Part shown: piece after piece, positions 47,601 through 56,835 of the stretch | How the letters are laid out: each line of letters opens with the position of its first letter | Numbering within the stretch: the first letter of the stretch is position 1 | NCBI GenBank assembly: GCA_921293015.1 | Contig: OV121095.1 | Span: 38,909,484 to 38,973,483 of the forward strand | Length of the DNA: 64,000 bases | Reading direction: 5' to 3' | Source of the DNA: Phorcus lineatus | Taxonomy: Eukaryota; Mollusca; Gastropoda; Trochida; Trochidae | Position numbers and translations under genes: made by a program | The notes under the pieces: generated by a model | Database searches by the model: none | Told to the model about the DNA's origin: nothing | Seen by the model: the letters and a program-made list of their open reading frames with translations, nothing else

Positions 47601-47645
47601 CCACATATAGACAAGAAAGGTTACTATGTTTGGGAGCCAATTTAA
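32468..47645 (+). CDS. Four-pass transmembrane protein, complete four-exon gene
   Basis: Exons 32468-32603, 39697-39869, 40855-40944 and 47205-47645 join in phase (1, 0, 0) at consensus GTGAGT, GTGAGC, GTAAGA and AG sites, giving 279 residues. The N-terminal ~54 residues are hydrophilic and basic near the membrane (KKRSYR, ERRQKR), so the N terminus is probably cytosolic. Four hydrophobic segments follow, at about 55-85, 96-117, 134-156 and 173-201. The TM3-TM4 loop holds a possible N-glycosylation site (N168 in NSS). The C-terminal ~78 residues are hydrophilic. The start has a good context (A at -3, G at +4). The spacing of the segments and the FSTGLPLMVG turn before TM2 recall CD20/sarcospan-like tetraspans, but I cannot name a family. 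LINE DNA lies just downstream in convergent orientation. Confidence 0.85.
32604..35445 (+). other. Intron 1 of the four-pass gene, first part
   Basis: AT-rich intronic DNA with no exon or recognisable element seen up to the LINE fragment at 35446. Confidence 0.5.
35446..35950 (+). mobile_element. LINE 3' end fragment
   Basis: The frame 35513-35848 encodes the C-terminal part of a LINE ORF2: LRIETGRHCNIIRNNRLC, then LQCNEGYIEDEYHFLLVC (a C-x2-C...H...C motif) and a short tail. The 3' UTR carries ATGGGCCGATGGCCTTCACT and ends at AATAAAATATTGAA near 35950, as in many molluscan LINEs. It is severely 5'-truncated and lies in intron 1 of the four-pass gene, same strand. Confidence 0.75.
36239..36247 (+). 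repeat. 9-bp target site duplication, left
   Basis: GTGTCGAGA, repeated exactly at 37492-37500 on the other side of the Mutator-like element. Confidence 0.9.
36248..37491 (+). mobile_element. Mutator-like (Phantom-type) DNA transposon, internally reduced
   Basis: 1244 bp bounded by perfect 9-bp direct repeats. The ends start GGGT and end ACCC. The long terminal inverted repeats are arrays of ACGGCACC: five on the left (36261-36346), three in complement on the right (37433-37479). A 9-bp target duplication with long TIRs is the mark of Mutator-like elements, and animal Phantom elements of that group carry FLYWCH fingers, as this one does. The DDE transposase core is missing, so it is non-autonomous. 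It sits in intron 1 of the four-pass gene. Confidence 0.88.
36628..37120 (+). pseudogene. Zinc finger plus FLYWCH fragment of a MULE protein
   Basis: Exon 36628-36793 and exon 36962-37120 join at AGG|GTATGT and TTTTACAG. The first part encodes a PHD/C4HC-like finger (CAVCDKTV, CDGCQLWTHRTC). The second, in another frame, encodes a FLYWCH finger: VDSYGFSYVV, then across the intron RTYWRCSVRNKTTRCPAS and EEGKHRHCH, with the Tyr-Trp-Cys, second Cys and His ligands. A +1 shift near the A-run at 36748 separates the two frames, and no transposase follows. FLYWCH fingers bind DNA and probably recognised the element's ends. Confidence 0.75.
37492..37500 (+). repeat. 9-bp target site duplication, right
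   Basis: GTGTCGAGA, identical to 36239-36247. Confidence 0.9.
37501..39696 (+). other. Intron 1 of the four-pass gene, last part
   Basis: AT-rich intronic DNA; no exon or element recognised before the acceptor at 39696. Confidence 0.5.
39697..39869 (+). CDS. Four-pass protein, exon 2
   Basis: Encodes the basic juxtamembrane segment, all of TM1 (ILCVLRVLSITYIVTGIL onward) and the start of TM2. The acceptor is preceded by TTTTTTCCCACTGAAG and the donor is CTG|GTGAGC, phase 0. GC content is higher than in the flanks, as expected for coding DNA here. Confidence 0.87.
40855..40944 (+). CDS. Four-pass protein, exon 3
   Basis: Thirty codons, VLLGSTILLCISLKTTRF to PRFCKWQ: the rest of TM2 and the basic intracellular loop. 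The acceptor is ATGCTTCAG and the donor CAG|GTAAGA, both phase 0. Confidence 0.85.
42336..42480. repeat. Foldback MITE-like element, copy 2
   Basis: Matches 18143-18290 block for block: ATAATACTAAACGGC, TTTCATGAAACAAG, a TTTAACGAG...AAGCGAGTTAGATACC core and GAGTTTCATAAAA. Its centre is CGAG-CTAAAG-CGAG (42404 and 42414), the complement of the CTCG-spacer-CTCG centre of the nested hairpins. Lies in intron 3 of the four-pass gene. Confidence 0.6.
42547..44761. mobile_element. Non-coding TIR element of 2.2 kb with TA flanks
   Basis: The inverted ends agree at 25 of 26 bases (GACCGATCCATTWAGCCCC then GCCCC), each flanked by TA. Just inside the left end are GC boxes, a CCAAT box (GACCAATCGG) and AACATGGCGGGC at 42649, which looks like a promoter with a start codon (MAGCLYDTGFSTRHF, then a stop after 20 codons or a GTAATA donor). 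GC boxes also lie inside the right end. No transposase domain was recognised. It is inserted in intron 3 of the four-pass gene. The TA target suggests a Tc1-mariner-like or similar group, but this is not certain. Confidence 0.65.
45412..45515 (-). pseudogene. YqaJ-type nuclease exon
   Basis: After an acceptor (ACTTTCAG) the frame reads AWLHESGLLAASLNDIV then NDVLLEVKCPYVARD, ending at a possible GTAAAA donor. GLLAAS...D...LLEVKCPY is the core of YqaJ/lambda-exonuclease-like domains, with the Asp and the Glu-x-Lys of the metal site; the usual SPDG block is changed to SLND. Such domains occur in many repetitive molluscan genes next to SWIM zinc fingers. The exon lies on the strand opposite the gene that hosts it, within intron 3. 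Confidence 0.6.
46255..46437 (-). pseudogene. First exon of a SWIM/YqaJ-type gene, with nonsense codon
   Basis: An ATG-started frame, MAFSIVYWEDYVAGSKKLAR onward, ends at a good donor (CAA|GTAAGT) after VVLAQVQARMRDKCYKVQ. This block resembles the segment before the SWIM zinc finger in molluscan YqaJ proteins. Codon 28 is TGA. The YqaJ exon at 45412-45515 is on the same strand about 740 bases away, and the expected SWIM exon is not visible between them, so the unit is probably dead. The assignment is tentative. Confidence 0.4.
46590..46690 (+). repeat. tRNA-like SINE head or tRNA pseudogene
   Basis: Box-A-like TAGGCGAGTTGGTAAGC at 46603-46619 and box-B-like GAATTCGAATCC at 46665-46676, about 46 bases apart. 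The T arm pairs only partly and no acceptor stem closes, so this is not a functional tRNA gene. It lies in intron 3 of the four-pass gene. Confidence 0.45.
47205..47645 (+). CDS. Four-pass protein, exon 4
   Basis: 146 codons and the TAA stop: TM3 (CALLFFCHIGVLSLG onward), a loop with NSS, TM4 and the hydrophilic tail ending KKGYYVWEPI. The acceptor follows TTGTTTTCTTTCAG. No AATAAA was found close after the stop. Confidence 0.9.
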   Translation, partial: CALLFFCHIGVLSLGTVSLILSFTFDQATFSLITNSSRLPAFPLGLGATVLTFVDVVGVLCSVIFFSVHKRIYDSQMGLPHCTQRRRNNEDMIQREVNYRLMMLSRMLPRSENGHVLNTKLDMTSSAVHEKHPHIDKKGYYVWEPI

Positions 47646-47821
47646 CCTAAGGTTTATGTGTGAAAGGAACTAAAAAGTAATATTGATTTCCCGGATGTTG
47701 CCTCCACAACAACACTAGTTGCCTATTACACAAAATATTTGACGTCAACTTGAGTGCTGGACAAATCATCAACGAATCAGAAATATGTTTTGCTTCAGAA
47801 CCCATTCAAATTGGCGTTTGC

Positions 47822-47825
<4 letters not shown>

Positions 47826-47864
<39 letters not shown>

Positions 47865-47889
47865 TAACAATAATAATAATAATAATAAT
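47826..47889 (+). repeat. (TAA)n microsatellite
   Basis: About 20 AAT units with two AAC interruptions. In minus-strand orientation it is the simple-repeat tail typical of L2/CR1 LINE 3' ends. Confidence 0.9.
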
Positions 47890-49800
47890 TGTAAAGCGTC
47901 TGGTATCCATCTATACAGTTGCTCATAGGCGCATATGCTAGAGTCAGTTAAAGAACGACAAACGAGGAGAAAGATTGATATGAGTTAGCTGTGATAATCC
48001 GATCTGAACAGAAGAGTTTTGACATGGCTTTTGTTAGTGGTTTCACAAGTGGTTGTTTTCAGTTCAGGTGGTAAACTGTTCCAAAGTTGTGGCGCAATGA
48101 TGGAGAAAGCTCTTTCACCTATCTTGCTGGTGGACACTGGCTGATAAAGAAGTAGCTGATCAGAGGAGCGGAGAGTTCGTCATGGCTGGTACATAGTGAT
48201 GAGTTGTCGAAGATACTCAGGGCTGTTTCTGTTGTAGAAGGCACGATGAGTCAATAGCAGAATTTTGAATGTGATGCGTTGTTCAATTGGTAGCCAATGC
48301 AGAGACTGCAAAACTGGAGTGATGTGTTCTGCTCGTTGTTTGTGGGTGATTAATCTGGCTGCAGAATTCTGTACTCTTTCTAAACGTGATAATATCTTTC
48401 TAGGAATGTTGACAAGGAGGGAGTTACTGTAGTCAAGGCGACTTATTATATATCAGAGTTTGCACAAGAAGTTTGATGGAGTCAACAGTCAAAAGGTATC
48501 TGATTTTCCCAATATTATGCAAATGAAAGTAGCAGTTCCGGCACACAGAGCTGACATGCACTTCCATGGACATGGTTGATTGGAATATCACACCAAGGTT
48601 CCTGGCCTCTGGAGTGTTGCTGATGCAGCAGTCTTCAACGTTGGTTGAAGTGTTTTTGGTCAGTTTTGCTAGTTGTTGACGTGAGCATAGAGCCTAAAAC
48701 GGATCCTTGTGGAACCCCACATTCCAAAATGTGAGGTTCTGATTTGGTCTCACCAATGACTGACTGAGTGCGATTCGCCAAGTACGATTTAATCCACTGG
48801 AGGGCGGTTCCAGTGACGCCTAGATTTTCCAACCTATGTACTAGGGCACTGTGGTCAATTGTCTCAAACACTGATGAAAGATCAAGCAGCACGAACAGCG
48901 ACACTTGTTTCTTGTTCATGGCTTGTACAATGTCATTGTAAAGCTGTCTCCGTACTATGGTTGGAAGGTTTCTTCAAGATTGTTTTCCGCAAGATGAGAT
49001 CTTAGCCGCAAAGCAGCTACCTTTTCAAGACACTTTGAAAGAAATGGTAGATTAGATACCGGTCGATAGTTTTTAAAAGCTTCACTGTCAAGACTTGATT
49101 TCTTGAGAAGGGGGGTCACAAGGGCTTGTTTGAAGGCGGATGGTACACAGCCTTTATTTAGAGACATGTTAATGATCTCCAGGTAACATGGCGCCAATGC
49201 ATCACTACAGGCTTTCGCGAGCCATGTAGGGATAAAATCCAATGAACAAGACTTAGATGGAGAATCCTTTATGATCTGACGAACCTCGCCAAGAGTAGCT
49301 GATGCAAAGTGGTACAGTGGATGAACTTCAGCAACATATGCCAATGTTGTGCTTGACTGAATGTTGGATCTCACTTTCTTGACTTTATCACTGAAGAATG
49401 AAGCAAATCTATTCGCAAGTTCAAGTTGATCTGAATGAGATTGGAGCCTGGGTTCCTGGGAACCGTGTAGAAGTTTACCCAAAAGACTGTGCAACCCCTT
49501 GTAGTTTTGCTTATTGTGAGTGATTGTACTTTGGACAAACTGTGCCTTTGCTGAAGCTTAAGAAGAGTTCAGTTCATTTTTAGCTTGTTTAAACAATTGC
49601 CGATGAACTTCCAGTTTACTTTTCCTCCAAACTTTTTCTGATTTACGACAATGAGTTTTCCTTGCTCTGACATCGTCATTATACCACTGAGTGTTTGGAC
49701 GAACAACAAAAGTTCTATTTCTCTTTGGCGCATGTTTGTCAAGTATGGCCGTGAGAGAGGTATCAAGTTTTGCGATTTTTTCTTCCAAAGTACCGTTTGT
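47826..49800 (-). mobile_element. L2/CR1-type LINE, internally deleted
   Basis: Minus strand, 3' end at the (TAA)n tract 47826-47889, just past AAGCGTCTGG, the complement of a GCGCTTTACA-like L2 end. From 5' to 3': a linker with NTQWYNDDVRARK (49788-49558), RT blocks with FIPTWLAKACSDALAP and FKNYRPVSNLPFLSK (49494-48955), then LLDLSSVFETIDHSALVHRL and CGVPQGSVLG (48919-48700), then the C-terminal part with SLHWLPIEQRITFKI and LWNSLPPELK. Between QGSVLG and the C-terminal part the segment with the YADD motif is missing. Frameshifts lie near 48950 and 49555. It lies tail to tail with the four-pass gene. Confidence 0.85.
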
Positions 49801-52079
49801 AGATTGGTGCTACATGTGAAAGAAATATAGAAGCCATACTTTCATACAAATAGAATATAGAGATATGCTTCAGTCAGTTTGAATATCGAAGGAAAAGTTC
49901 CACAAACGCACAAAATAAAGAAATAATAGCAACGGAAAATAAGCGACGCTTTTATTGCCTGATCGGTGTACAACTTTGACAACGTGCCAGTGCTCATTTC
50001 TTGGCTCTTCGATCGAGAGCAGAGAGAGTTTAGTCTATCTTTGTATCAGATCGATGAAACATCAATGATAAAAGCATGAATAAACATTGTTATGTAAAAT
50101 GGTGCCTTTAACACGTTCCAATCTCATAATCGCTGCTAAATACGGATTTAAGTATTGACTTTGTACTGTACAATAATGGATATAAATGTATGCGTGAAAT
50201 AAATCCCATTTTTCTGTTTTGTCTTAATTTTGCAAATAGTAATGTCACTGTAATAACACATCGACTGGAATCTGAACATGGTTAAAATCAGAAACCTTTC
50301 GGTTTTTCGGTTTGTCATTTCTCACAAGTATATCATCGTGTAAAACTAATAGCCGCGGCAAGTTTTCAGACTTTCTCCTACTTACAACAATGTAAATATG
50401 CAGAACTAATGGCGACATATGAATCTGAAAAGAATAATGTCAATTTTGCATTTGATTTAATGGAGCCGAGACCCTTATGTTTAAGGAACGGGGAGTTACG
50501 AGGTCATTTACTTACTCAAATAAGATTTAAACTATACTTAATCAACAATTTGATTAAAACGGATCGAGAATAAACTATGATGTTCAAAAGATGATGTTAA
50601 ATAAAACTCGTGAAAAAAGCGTGAAAAATAGGAAGACGTCACAAGTGTAATTTTGATATATATTTATTTCACGATATTTTTCGATTGTTAGAAGTTTTCG
50701 AGTCTAGGTAAGTAATTTGTATTTCGAAAGACGAAAGGTGTGAAATGTCGAATTAATTATATATATATAACCATCACGCATATGTTGTTGATGAAATAAT
50801 GGGCAAATCGTGTTAAGTGAGTAACTTTTATCATAATCATATGCAGATAACTGTTAATTGTCGAAAAAATATTTTTTCAAAGTATCAAATAAACACATTA
50901 CTAACTATTACATTATCATTAGTAAGAAAAACTATCAATATTTGAAGAAGACGATGGCCAAACAAAAGTATTGTTTACTTATTATTAGGTCTATATTGTA
51001 TATGTATTAACTAAACAACCTTCCTATTTGAACATGTTAAACGCTCGAAATATCGAACTATTGTTTTACCATATTAAGGAGAAAAGAATGTCCCGTATTA
51101 AACGCGAATTCGGGTTAATAATATAATCATATAAGATTGTATTTCAACCAAAGAATTAAAGAATTACTTACAATTGTTTCTTCAAACTTTAGCATTTTCG
51201 TTGTCTGTATAGATATAATTAATCGTATCTATTATGTAAATACTTTACTAAATATACTATTCTTTATACTCTGACGATATCTTAAGACCTTGAAGATGCG
51301 CATTTTGAATATGCAATTGTCATCACTAAAATTTATCTTTTCCTTTTAAATGTCTAAGTTATGGTTTTGTAAACGATTGTCATTTTATTTTTGGGACAGT
51401 GTTCTCATCAGCAACTTTCTTCATTTAAGAATTTAATGTCACTTTGTGTATTTGCAATGGAAAATGATGCCAAACCTACATTCAAACTCTTGTTGACGGT
51501 AAAGTTTATCTTGCGACTGTCTCGATAAATATTTCTCGTTTTGTTCTCTCTAGTTCAAAACCCTAAACCACCTGAAGCAATGCTCATTTAAGAATTATGA
51601 AAAATCTTGATCTTATTATATTCAACCTCTTTTCATTTATTGAATAAAGTAAACGAATATGGTAAGCCAGATTTGATATGAATTCGTCGCTAGATTCAAT
51701 ATGGGAACCGAGAAAGTAGTTCCGGTAAATGTTCACACGACCAATATCGGCTAGAAACTATTCACATAAATATGAACGTTTTTTCTGAGAGGTCATGGGG
51801 AATAAACCTCTGGAATTTAGATCACATGACCGTGCTCTAAACCAATCAACGTTCAGGATTATGTGTGAACTTCAAAGTGCGAAATTATTTTAGTATAAAC
51901 TATATAGTGTTAACTCATGTTACACAAATTCAGTATGCGAACTGGTTTACACGTATTAATCTTGAAAGTAACTGGATATTTATGAAGCTCTTGTTGATTA
52001 TCTATATTGTTAATCCATTGGTATTAAAATAATTTTTACTATGGTTAGTTGTTTTCGGGGGATTTTGAAATAGGACAAT
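49801..52079. other. Intergenic DNA, no gene seen
   Basis: AT-rich, with no exon-like frame or element recognised. Confidence 0.5.
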
Positions 52080-53650
52080 GGTAGCAGACTAATTCTCAAG
52101 TACAAGTTAGTAAATAACCAGTAATACGAAATTTTAAATGTTTGAACGATGTTCATCAAAATGTAGACAGCGTTTATATACATGTATTGTTAACTCATCA
52201 GACCCGGTGAACGATTAGTTATCAATGTGACAGGGTTACCGATATTATCATATATCATTATCGACCTCTGACTCAATCTGTGCAAGGATCCAAAAGACCA
52301 AATGTTATGGCTTTGGTAAAAGATCAATGATCGTCTGACCCATATAGGGTTAAATAAGGGCCACAAAAAATCTCTGTCAATCTTTTCAATAAATAAGAAT
52401 AACGAAGTAAAAGTAAGGGAGGGATGGCAAACTTAATTGAAAATTAAATGTTTTTGACCTTAAATTTGCCTGCCTCCTTTTTCATGCGCAACTGTTTTGG
52501 GGAAAATAACACAAAGACAACTACTAGGTTACTCTAATTCAGATTTTATAAAAAAAACCCACAATTCTCAACAAAGGTAGAAACACGAACATCGAAAATT
52601 TATGTTCTTATGAATGAATCTCAAAGAGAAAACAAATTAAACTATTTCGATATTCATTTTACAACATGAATAAATACATAAGCATTATCAATTTCAAATA
52701 TGTATCTGTAAAATATAAGGTGACTTTTTAAAGGAAATATTATTGAAGATAAATCATTATTAGGACCTGCTGTACATTTGTTTTGGTCCAATGAACGTTA
52801 CGTTTGAATGATGCAGTCTAATTCTAAATAAAAAAGTAACAAATAACCAGCATTATGAAATATGAAACAGAACGATGTTTATCCAACGGCGACAAAATGT
52901 AAAGACTGCGTTCATATATTGTTAACTCAACCAGCCCCGGTGAACGATTGGTTATTCGGACCTGTAGTACGTTTTTCTCTGTCCCATGAACGTTTGAATG
53001 GTGCTGACAGTAACGTCTCTGGTAGGGAAAGTAAATTTGGTAATGCTTTTGAATGAAATGATGTCATTTTATCTAATCTGCGCTGTATTGAAATAAGCCA
53101 GAATATCTTTGTACCTTTTTGTAGGTTTCTTCTCAAATCTTTCTTTCCACTAAACTAATCATCAAAATACTGATATCAATTATATTAACAATTATAATAT
53201 GCGACATTTAAGTAGCAGTGTTAGAAAAAAGGAGTTCTGCTTTATTAATTCTCAGATATATCTAACAAACATGGACAATTCATTACTAATAACATGGTAA
53301 TAATAAAACAGATGTCGTAATGAATAAGCCTCAAAGAGTATCCAACTAATTATAACTATTTCGATATTCATTATAGAATATTCATAAATAAATACAGACA
53401 TAAGAAAGTCAAGCGTAATCAAATTCAAATACCAATTAATCTATAAAGAAATAATGTGATCTATTTAAGGAAATATTATTGATGAAAAGTCAATAATCGG
53501 ACCTGTAGTACATTTTTCTTTGCTGACAGTAACGCCTCTGGAAGGGAAGTAAATTTGGTAACGCTTCTGAAAGAAGTGATGTCATTTTATCTAATCTTAT
53601 CTTCCACTAAAATCATCATGAAATACTGATATCAATTATATTTTCAATAC
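52080..53650 (+). repeat. Old tandem repeat of ~700-bp units, about two copies
   Basis: 52080-52230 matches 52812-52960 (AATAACCAG, GAACGATGTT, ATTGTTAACTCA, CCCGGTGAACGATT). 52615-52770 matches 53310-53515 (TCAAAGAG, ACTATTTCGATATTCATT, GGAAATATTATTGA, GGACCTG then GTACATTT). 52960-53080 matches 53493-53600 (GCTGACAGTAACG, GATGTCATTTTATCTAATCT). The order is conserved and the divergence large. No coding frame. Confidence 0.7.
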
Positions 53651-55039
53651 TATGTGACATTTAAGAAGCAATATCAGAAAAAAAGTTTTTTGCTCGATTA
53701 ATTTTCACATATATTTATATACGGTACAAAAGCCTACTCTAAAGACATATCTACTAACAGAAAGCAAACAAAACAAATAAAACAAGCATAAACTAATCAA
53801 TGTAAATATTGAAATCTTATGTTATAAAAATAGTTCGAAATGAAGATATCATAGTACTTTTAGCTAATTCTGTAGAATGAACGACAAAATGAATACCTAT
53901 TTTGTTGCATGTAAACTCCAGTTAGTTCAAGATCACGGGTTTGGATATAGTACATATGTGGTGTCCCATTCCCGGGTTTGACCATTCCGGGGATTTGGGC
54001 AATGTCACTGACTCATTCTCGGGAACGGGGCAATTCAATATTGAATGCGACCGATCGCAAGGACATGGCAAGAATACATGGTTAATGCTATGCTCCATGA
54101 CAGTATCTTGATTTATTGTAACACGTCATACCATTTAAGCGTTTATAACTGCGCCAATGTATATGCATAACAAATGAAAATGAAAGTTATTCTATCTAGT
54201 TATTTAATGCGTGAAGCTGACGTGAAGGAAATGTGAAACGCATAACAAATTAAAAAAATGGAGCAAAGTTCACATCAATATGATGTACATGAACAATCTG
54301 TATTTAGTGTATTACAATCATTATAATCTTGAATAATAAAAATCAACTAATCTATTGTCATCTAACCCCCGGGAATGAGCAATTATTTACACTGCTCAAT
54401 TCCCATAATTGGCTGACCAATCAGCGGGAATAAAGAAGCCCTAATGAATATATAAAGGCAGGATCCTTGCCGATACTCTCCATCATAAGGAGCTCGTCGC
54501 TAGGGTCAACCAACCAATGAGAACACGATGATGGCGCGTTTGATCGTTTGAAGTGATTCGATACAAAACTGTCATATCTAATAAAAAAATTCCTCAAGTA
54601 ATACTCGACATAGAAGATGCTACTGTGAAGTCAATGAATTGTGCAAATGGATATGGAAATCCTTATCCTGCTTCTATCTAATATGGCATGTCATTAAAAC
54701 GGTTAACGAGTGGTATCACATTGGAACATGGAACATGAAGTTTGATGACCATTTGTGAAAGGATTAATTCATATCATAATGTTATGGACATAGTTATGTT
54801 GTCTCATTAGAAGTGCAAAAAGTAGATATAAGAGATGTGATATCAGATATAACAGCCATAAAACGCGTGAATTTTAAAGACAACTCTCTTTGGTTTCATG
54901 TCGGGGATGTGGTTGGATGGTTTCTCTAACCTGAAATAGAAAAGAGTAATATTTTGAATAAATTACGTATAGAGAACTAAACCGTTTATATACATTTTTT
55001 AAAAACATATGAATGGTTTGGTATTAAACATAGAAAAAC
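53651..55039. other. Intergenic DNA, no gene seen
   Basis: Contains CCCGGGAATG-rich spots near 53970 and 54365 with partial inverted symmetry. No exon recognised. Confidence 0.45.
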
Positions 55040-55500
55040 CAGATTGTCCAGAACTAGATGACCTTCTCAATTATTTTCCATTTTTTCTCAAAAGAATTAA
55101 TCTTATCATTTCTCCTGGCGATATATTTTTCAATGCCAAATATATCTTTTAGTATATTTAGGGATATTGAGAAAAAAGGTTTGTTACCTTTGATGTTCAT
55201 TACGAATATGTTCCGTTTAGCTAATAAAACATGTGATTGAGCAAGTGGTCATCGTTGGCACAAAATAATATGTCTTGAGTTTGTATTTCGATGGTTTCAT
55301 TACGGCATCTATTCACAAAGGAATAGTCTGACAACTGGACATTCAATATAAATATGGCATATATTCTCACTTAAACCACATGAATCGTTATCAACAAGTT
55401 TCACTATGAATAATTCTCTTTTAGTATAAATTATTCTACGAATAAACTTGTATTGGAATTCGAGAAGCTTTGTATTTTTGGTACACTGTCCATATCTTAA
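55040..55500 (-). mobile_element. L1-type LINE C-terminal fragment
   Basis: The minus strand reads LEFQYKFIRRIIYTKRELFI, then VDNDSCGLSENICHIYIEC, the cysteine-histidine motif near the C terminus of L1-type ORF2, then a decayed tail ending near FFLNIPKYTK. It has several stops. The arrangement parallels the C terminus of the LINE at 21192-22706. Confidence 0.6.
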
Positions 55501-55521
55501 AAATGGTAAAATTTACAAATA

Positions 55522-55655
55522 TTTATTTAGTACTTGCTGAAATTTAACGTCAATGTTATTTAGTACTTGCTGAATTTTAAAGTCAATGTTTATTTAGTAC
55601 TTGCTGATTTTTAAAGTCAATGTTTATTTAGTACTTGCTGATTTTTAAAGTAAAA
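55522..55655 (+). repeat. 34-bp tandem repeat, four copies
   Basis: TTTATTTAGTACTTGCTGA followed by an ATTTTAAAGTCAATG-like half recurs at 55528, 55561, 55595 and 55629 (TAG positions). The last two copies are identical over most of their length, so the array grew from its right end. Confidence 0.9.
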
Positions 55656-56302
55656 AGCTGATGAAATCGCTGATAAGACCCCTGTGGTAGCGCAGCAAAT
55701 ACTGTGACGTTTTATTTAACCATTATGACGTAACGTCAATCGGTCAGCATTTTTCAAGATGCTCCACCAAATCCAGTCAAAGACTCCTTCTGCTGTGCGG
55801 TGCACGTCATTCATGAAGACAGCTAGCTGATACAGGTGGTAGATCGAGTCAGTGGTGGCTACAAATGCCATAATCTCGCTAAAATCGTGTTCATATTTCA
55901 TTACAAATATCTGTAATGAAACGAACTTTCTTTTTGTTCCCCGCTAGATCTATAGAGAATTAACGTTACCAGTGCCATGTAGCATTTCAGCCACGGTTTA
56001 CAAGATTGCTGCTTGTACGACAGAGACTTATTCAATAACAAAGAATATCTATTCCACATCTATTCACACTTTAAATATGCACTTGAAAAATACTGATGTG
56101 CATCCTTTGTTCCTATTGTCCATATCGGATATAGTACCTTCACGTCAACATAAAACTATTAAGGGTTTTTTCTGCGTGTTGATCATATACAGGAATGGCG
56201 TGTGAATGACAATTTCTATATAAGAATATCATCTGTATTATGGCTCTCTAAATGTATTTCTTCTTTGACTGAACTAGATTGCGTGTGGTGAAGACTATTC
56301 AT
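55656..56302. other. Intergenic DNA, no gene seen
   Basis: A short minus-strand frame at 55716-55901 has no splice context and resembles no family I know. Nothing else noted. Confidence 0.4.
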
Positions 56303-56375
56303 TCACCTGAAGAAGGGGCAAGAAGTAGCCCAGAAACGTCGTGAGATATCAAATAAAGAAGTTGTTATCCATAAG
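56303..56375 (+). repeat. Penelope-like element end with hammerhead-like motif
   Basis: CTGAAGA (56307-56313), a GGGC/GCCC stem, GAAAC (56333-56337), then GTCG and AATAAAGAAGTTGTTATCC. CTGANGA, helix, GAAA is the core order of a type I hammerhead ribozyme, which Penelope-like elements carry in their terminal repeats. Helix II is imperfect next to the core and helices I and III were not closed by eye, so activity is doubtful. Related ends lie at 30680 and 31500. Confidence 0.45.
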
Positions 56376-56755
56376 AATTTGTCTAGTATTGGTGAAGACT
56401 ACTTTGAAAGAATTTCGAACAATTCAAGACGATGACGGTCAAAATTTCGATATAAAACAACATATGAATCATAGGATACATGTTTTTGTTCAGTTACAGT
56501 TAACTGTTTTTGTTTAAGTTATTTTTGATTATGTTTAAGATGAGGGGATCCTTTGAGGCGAAAGTTGTTCCAAACTTATGTACCTTATATCAGATCGGTA
56601 AGTTGCAGAGAGAACACTTGTAATCAATAGGGTACGTATTGCAGCGGATCTAGCACACACACGGTGGACCAGCATTGAAGTTTGATTAAACTTTACACAA
56701 AGGCCTCCATTTGAGATGAACAGTTTTCTACATGTAATGGACAACTCTTCACCTC

Positions 56756-56835
56756 TTAATTGGTTGGTTCAACCTTCACTTTTTTGGGGGAGTGAGGCAC
56801 GGCGACATCCCCGCCATCTTCCTTTCTCTTTGTGC
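56756..56835 (-). CDS. SLIP-GC-like protein, last exon with nuclear-localisation-like tail
   Basis: GTKRKEDGGDVAVPHSPKK then VKVEPTN and TAA. KRK and PKKVKV form a basic, bipartite-like signal, and SPKK is also a common DNA-minor-groove and kinase motif. The acceptor is TTTCAATCAG. Confidence 0.72.
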
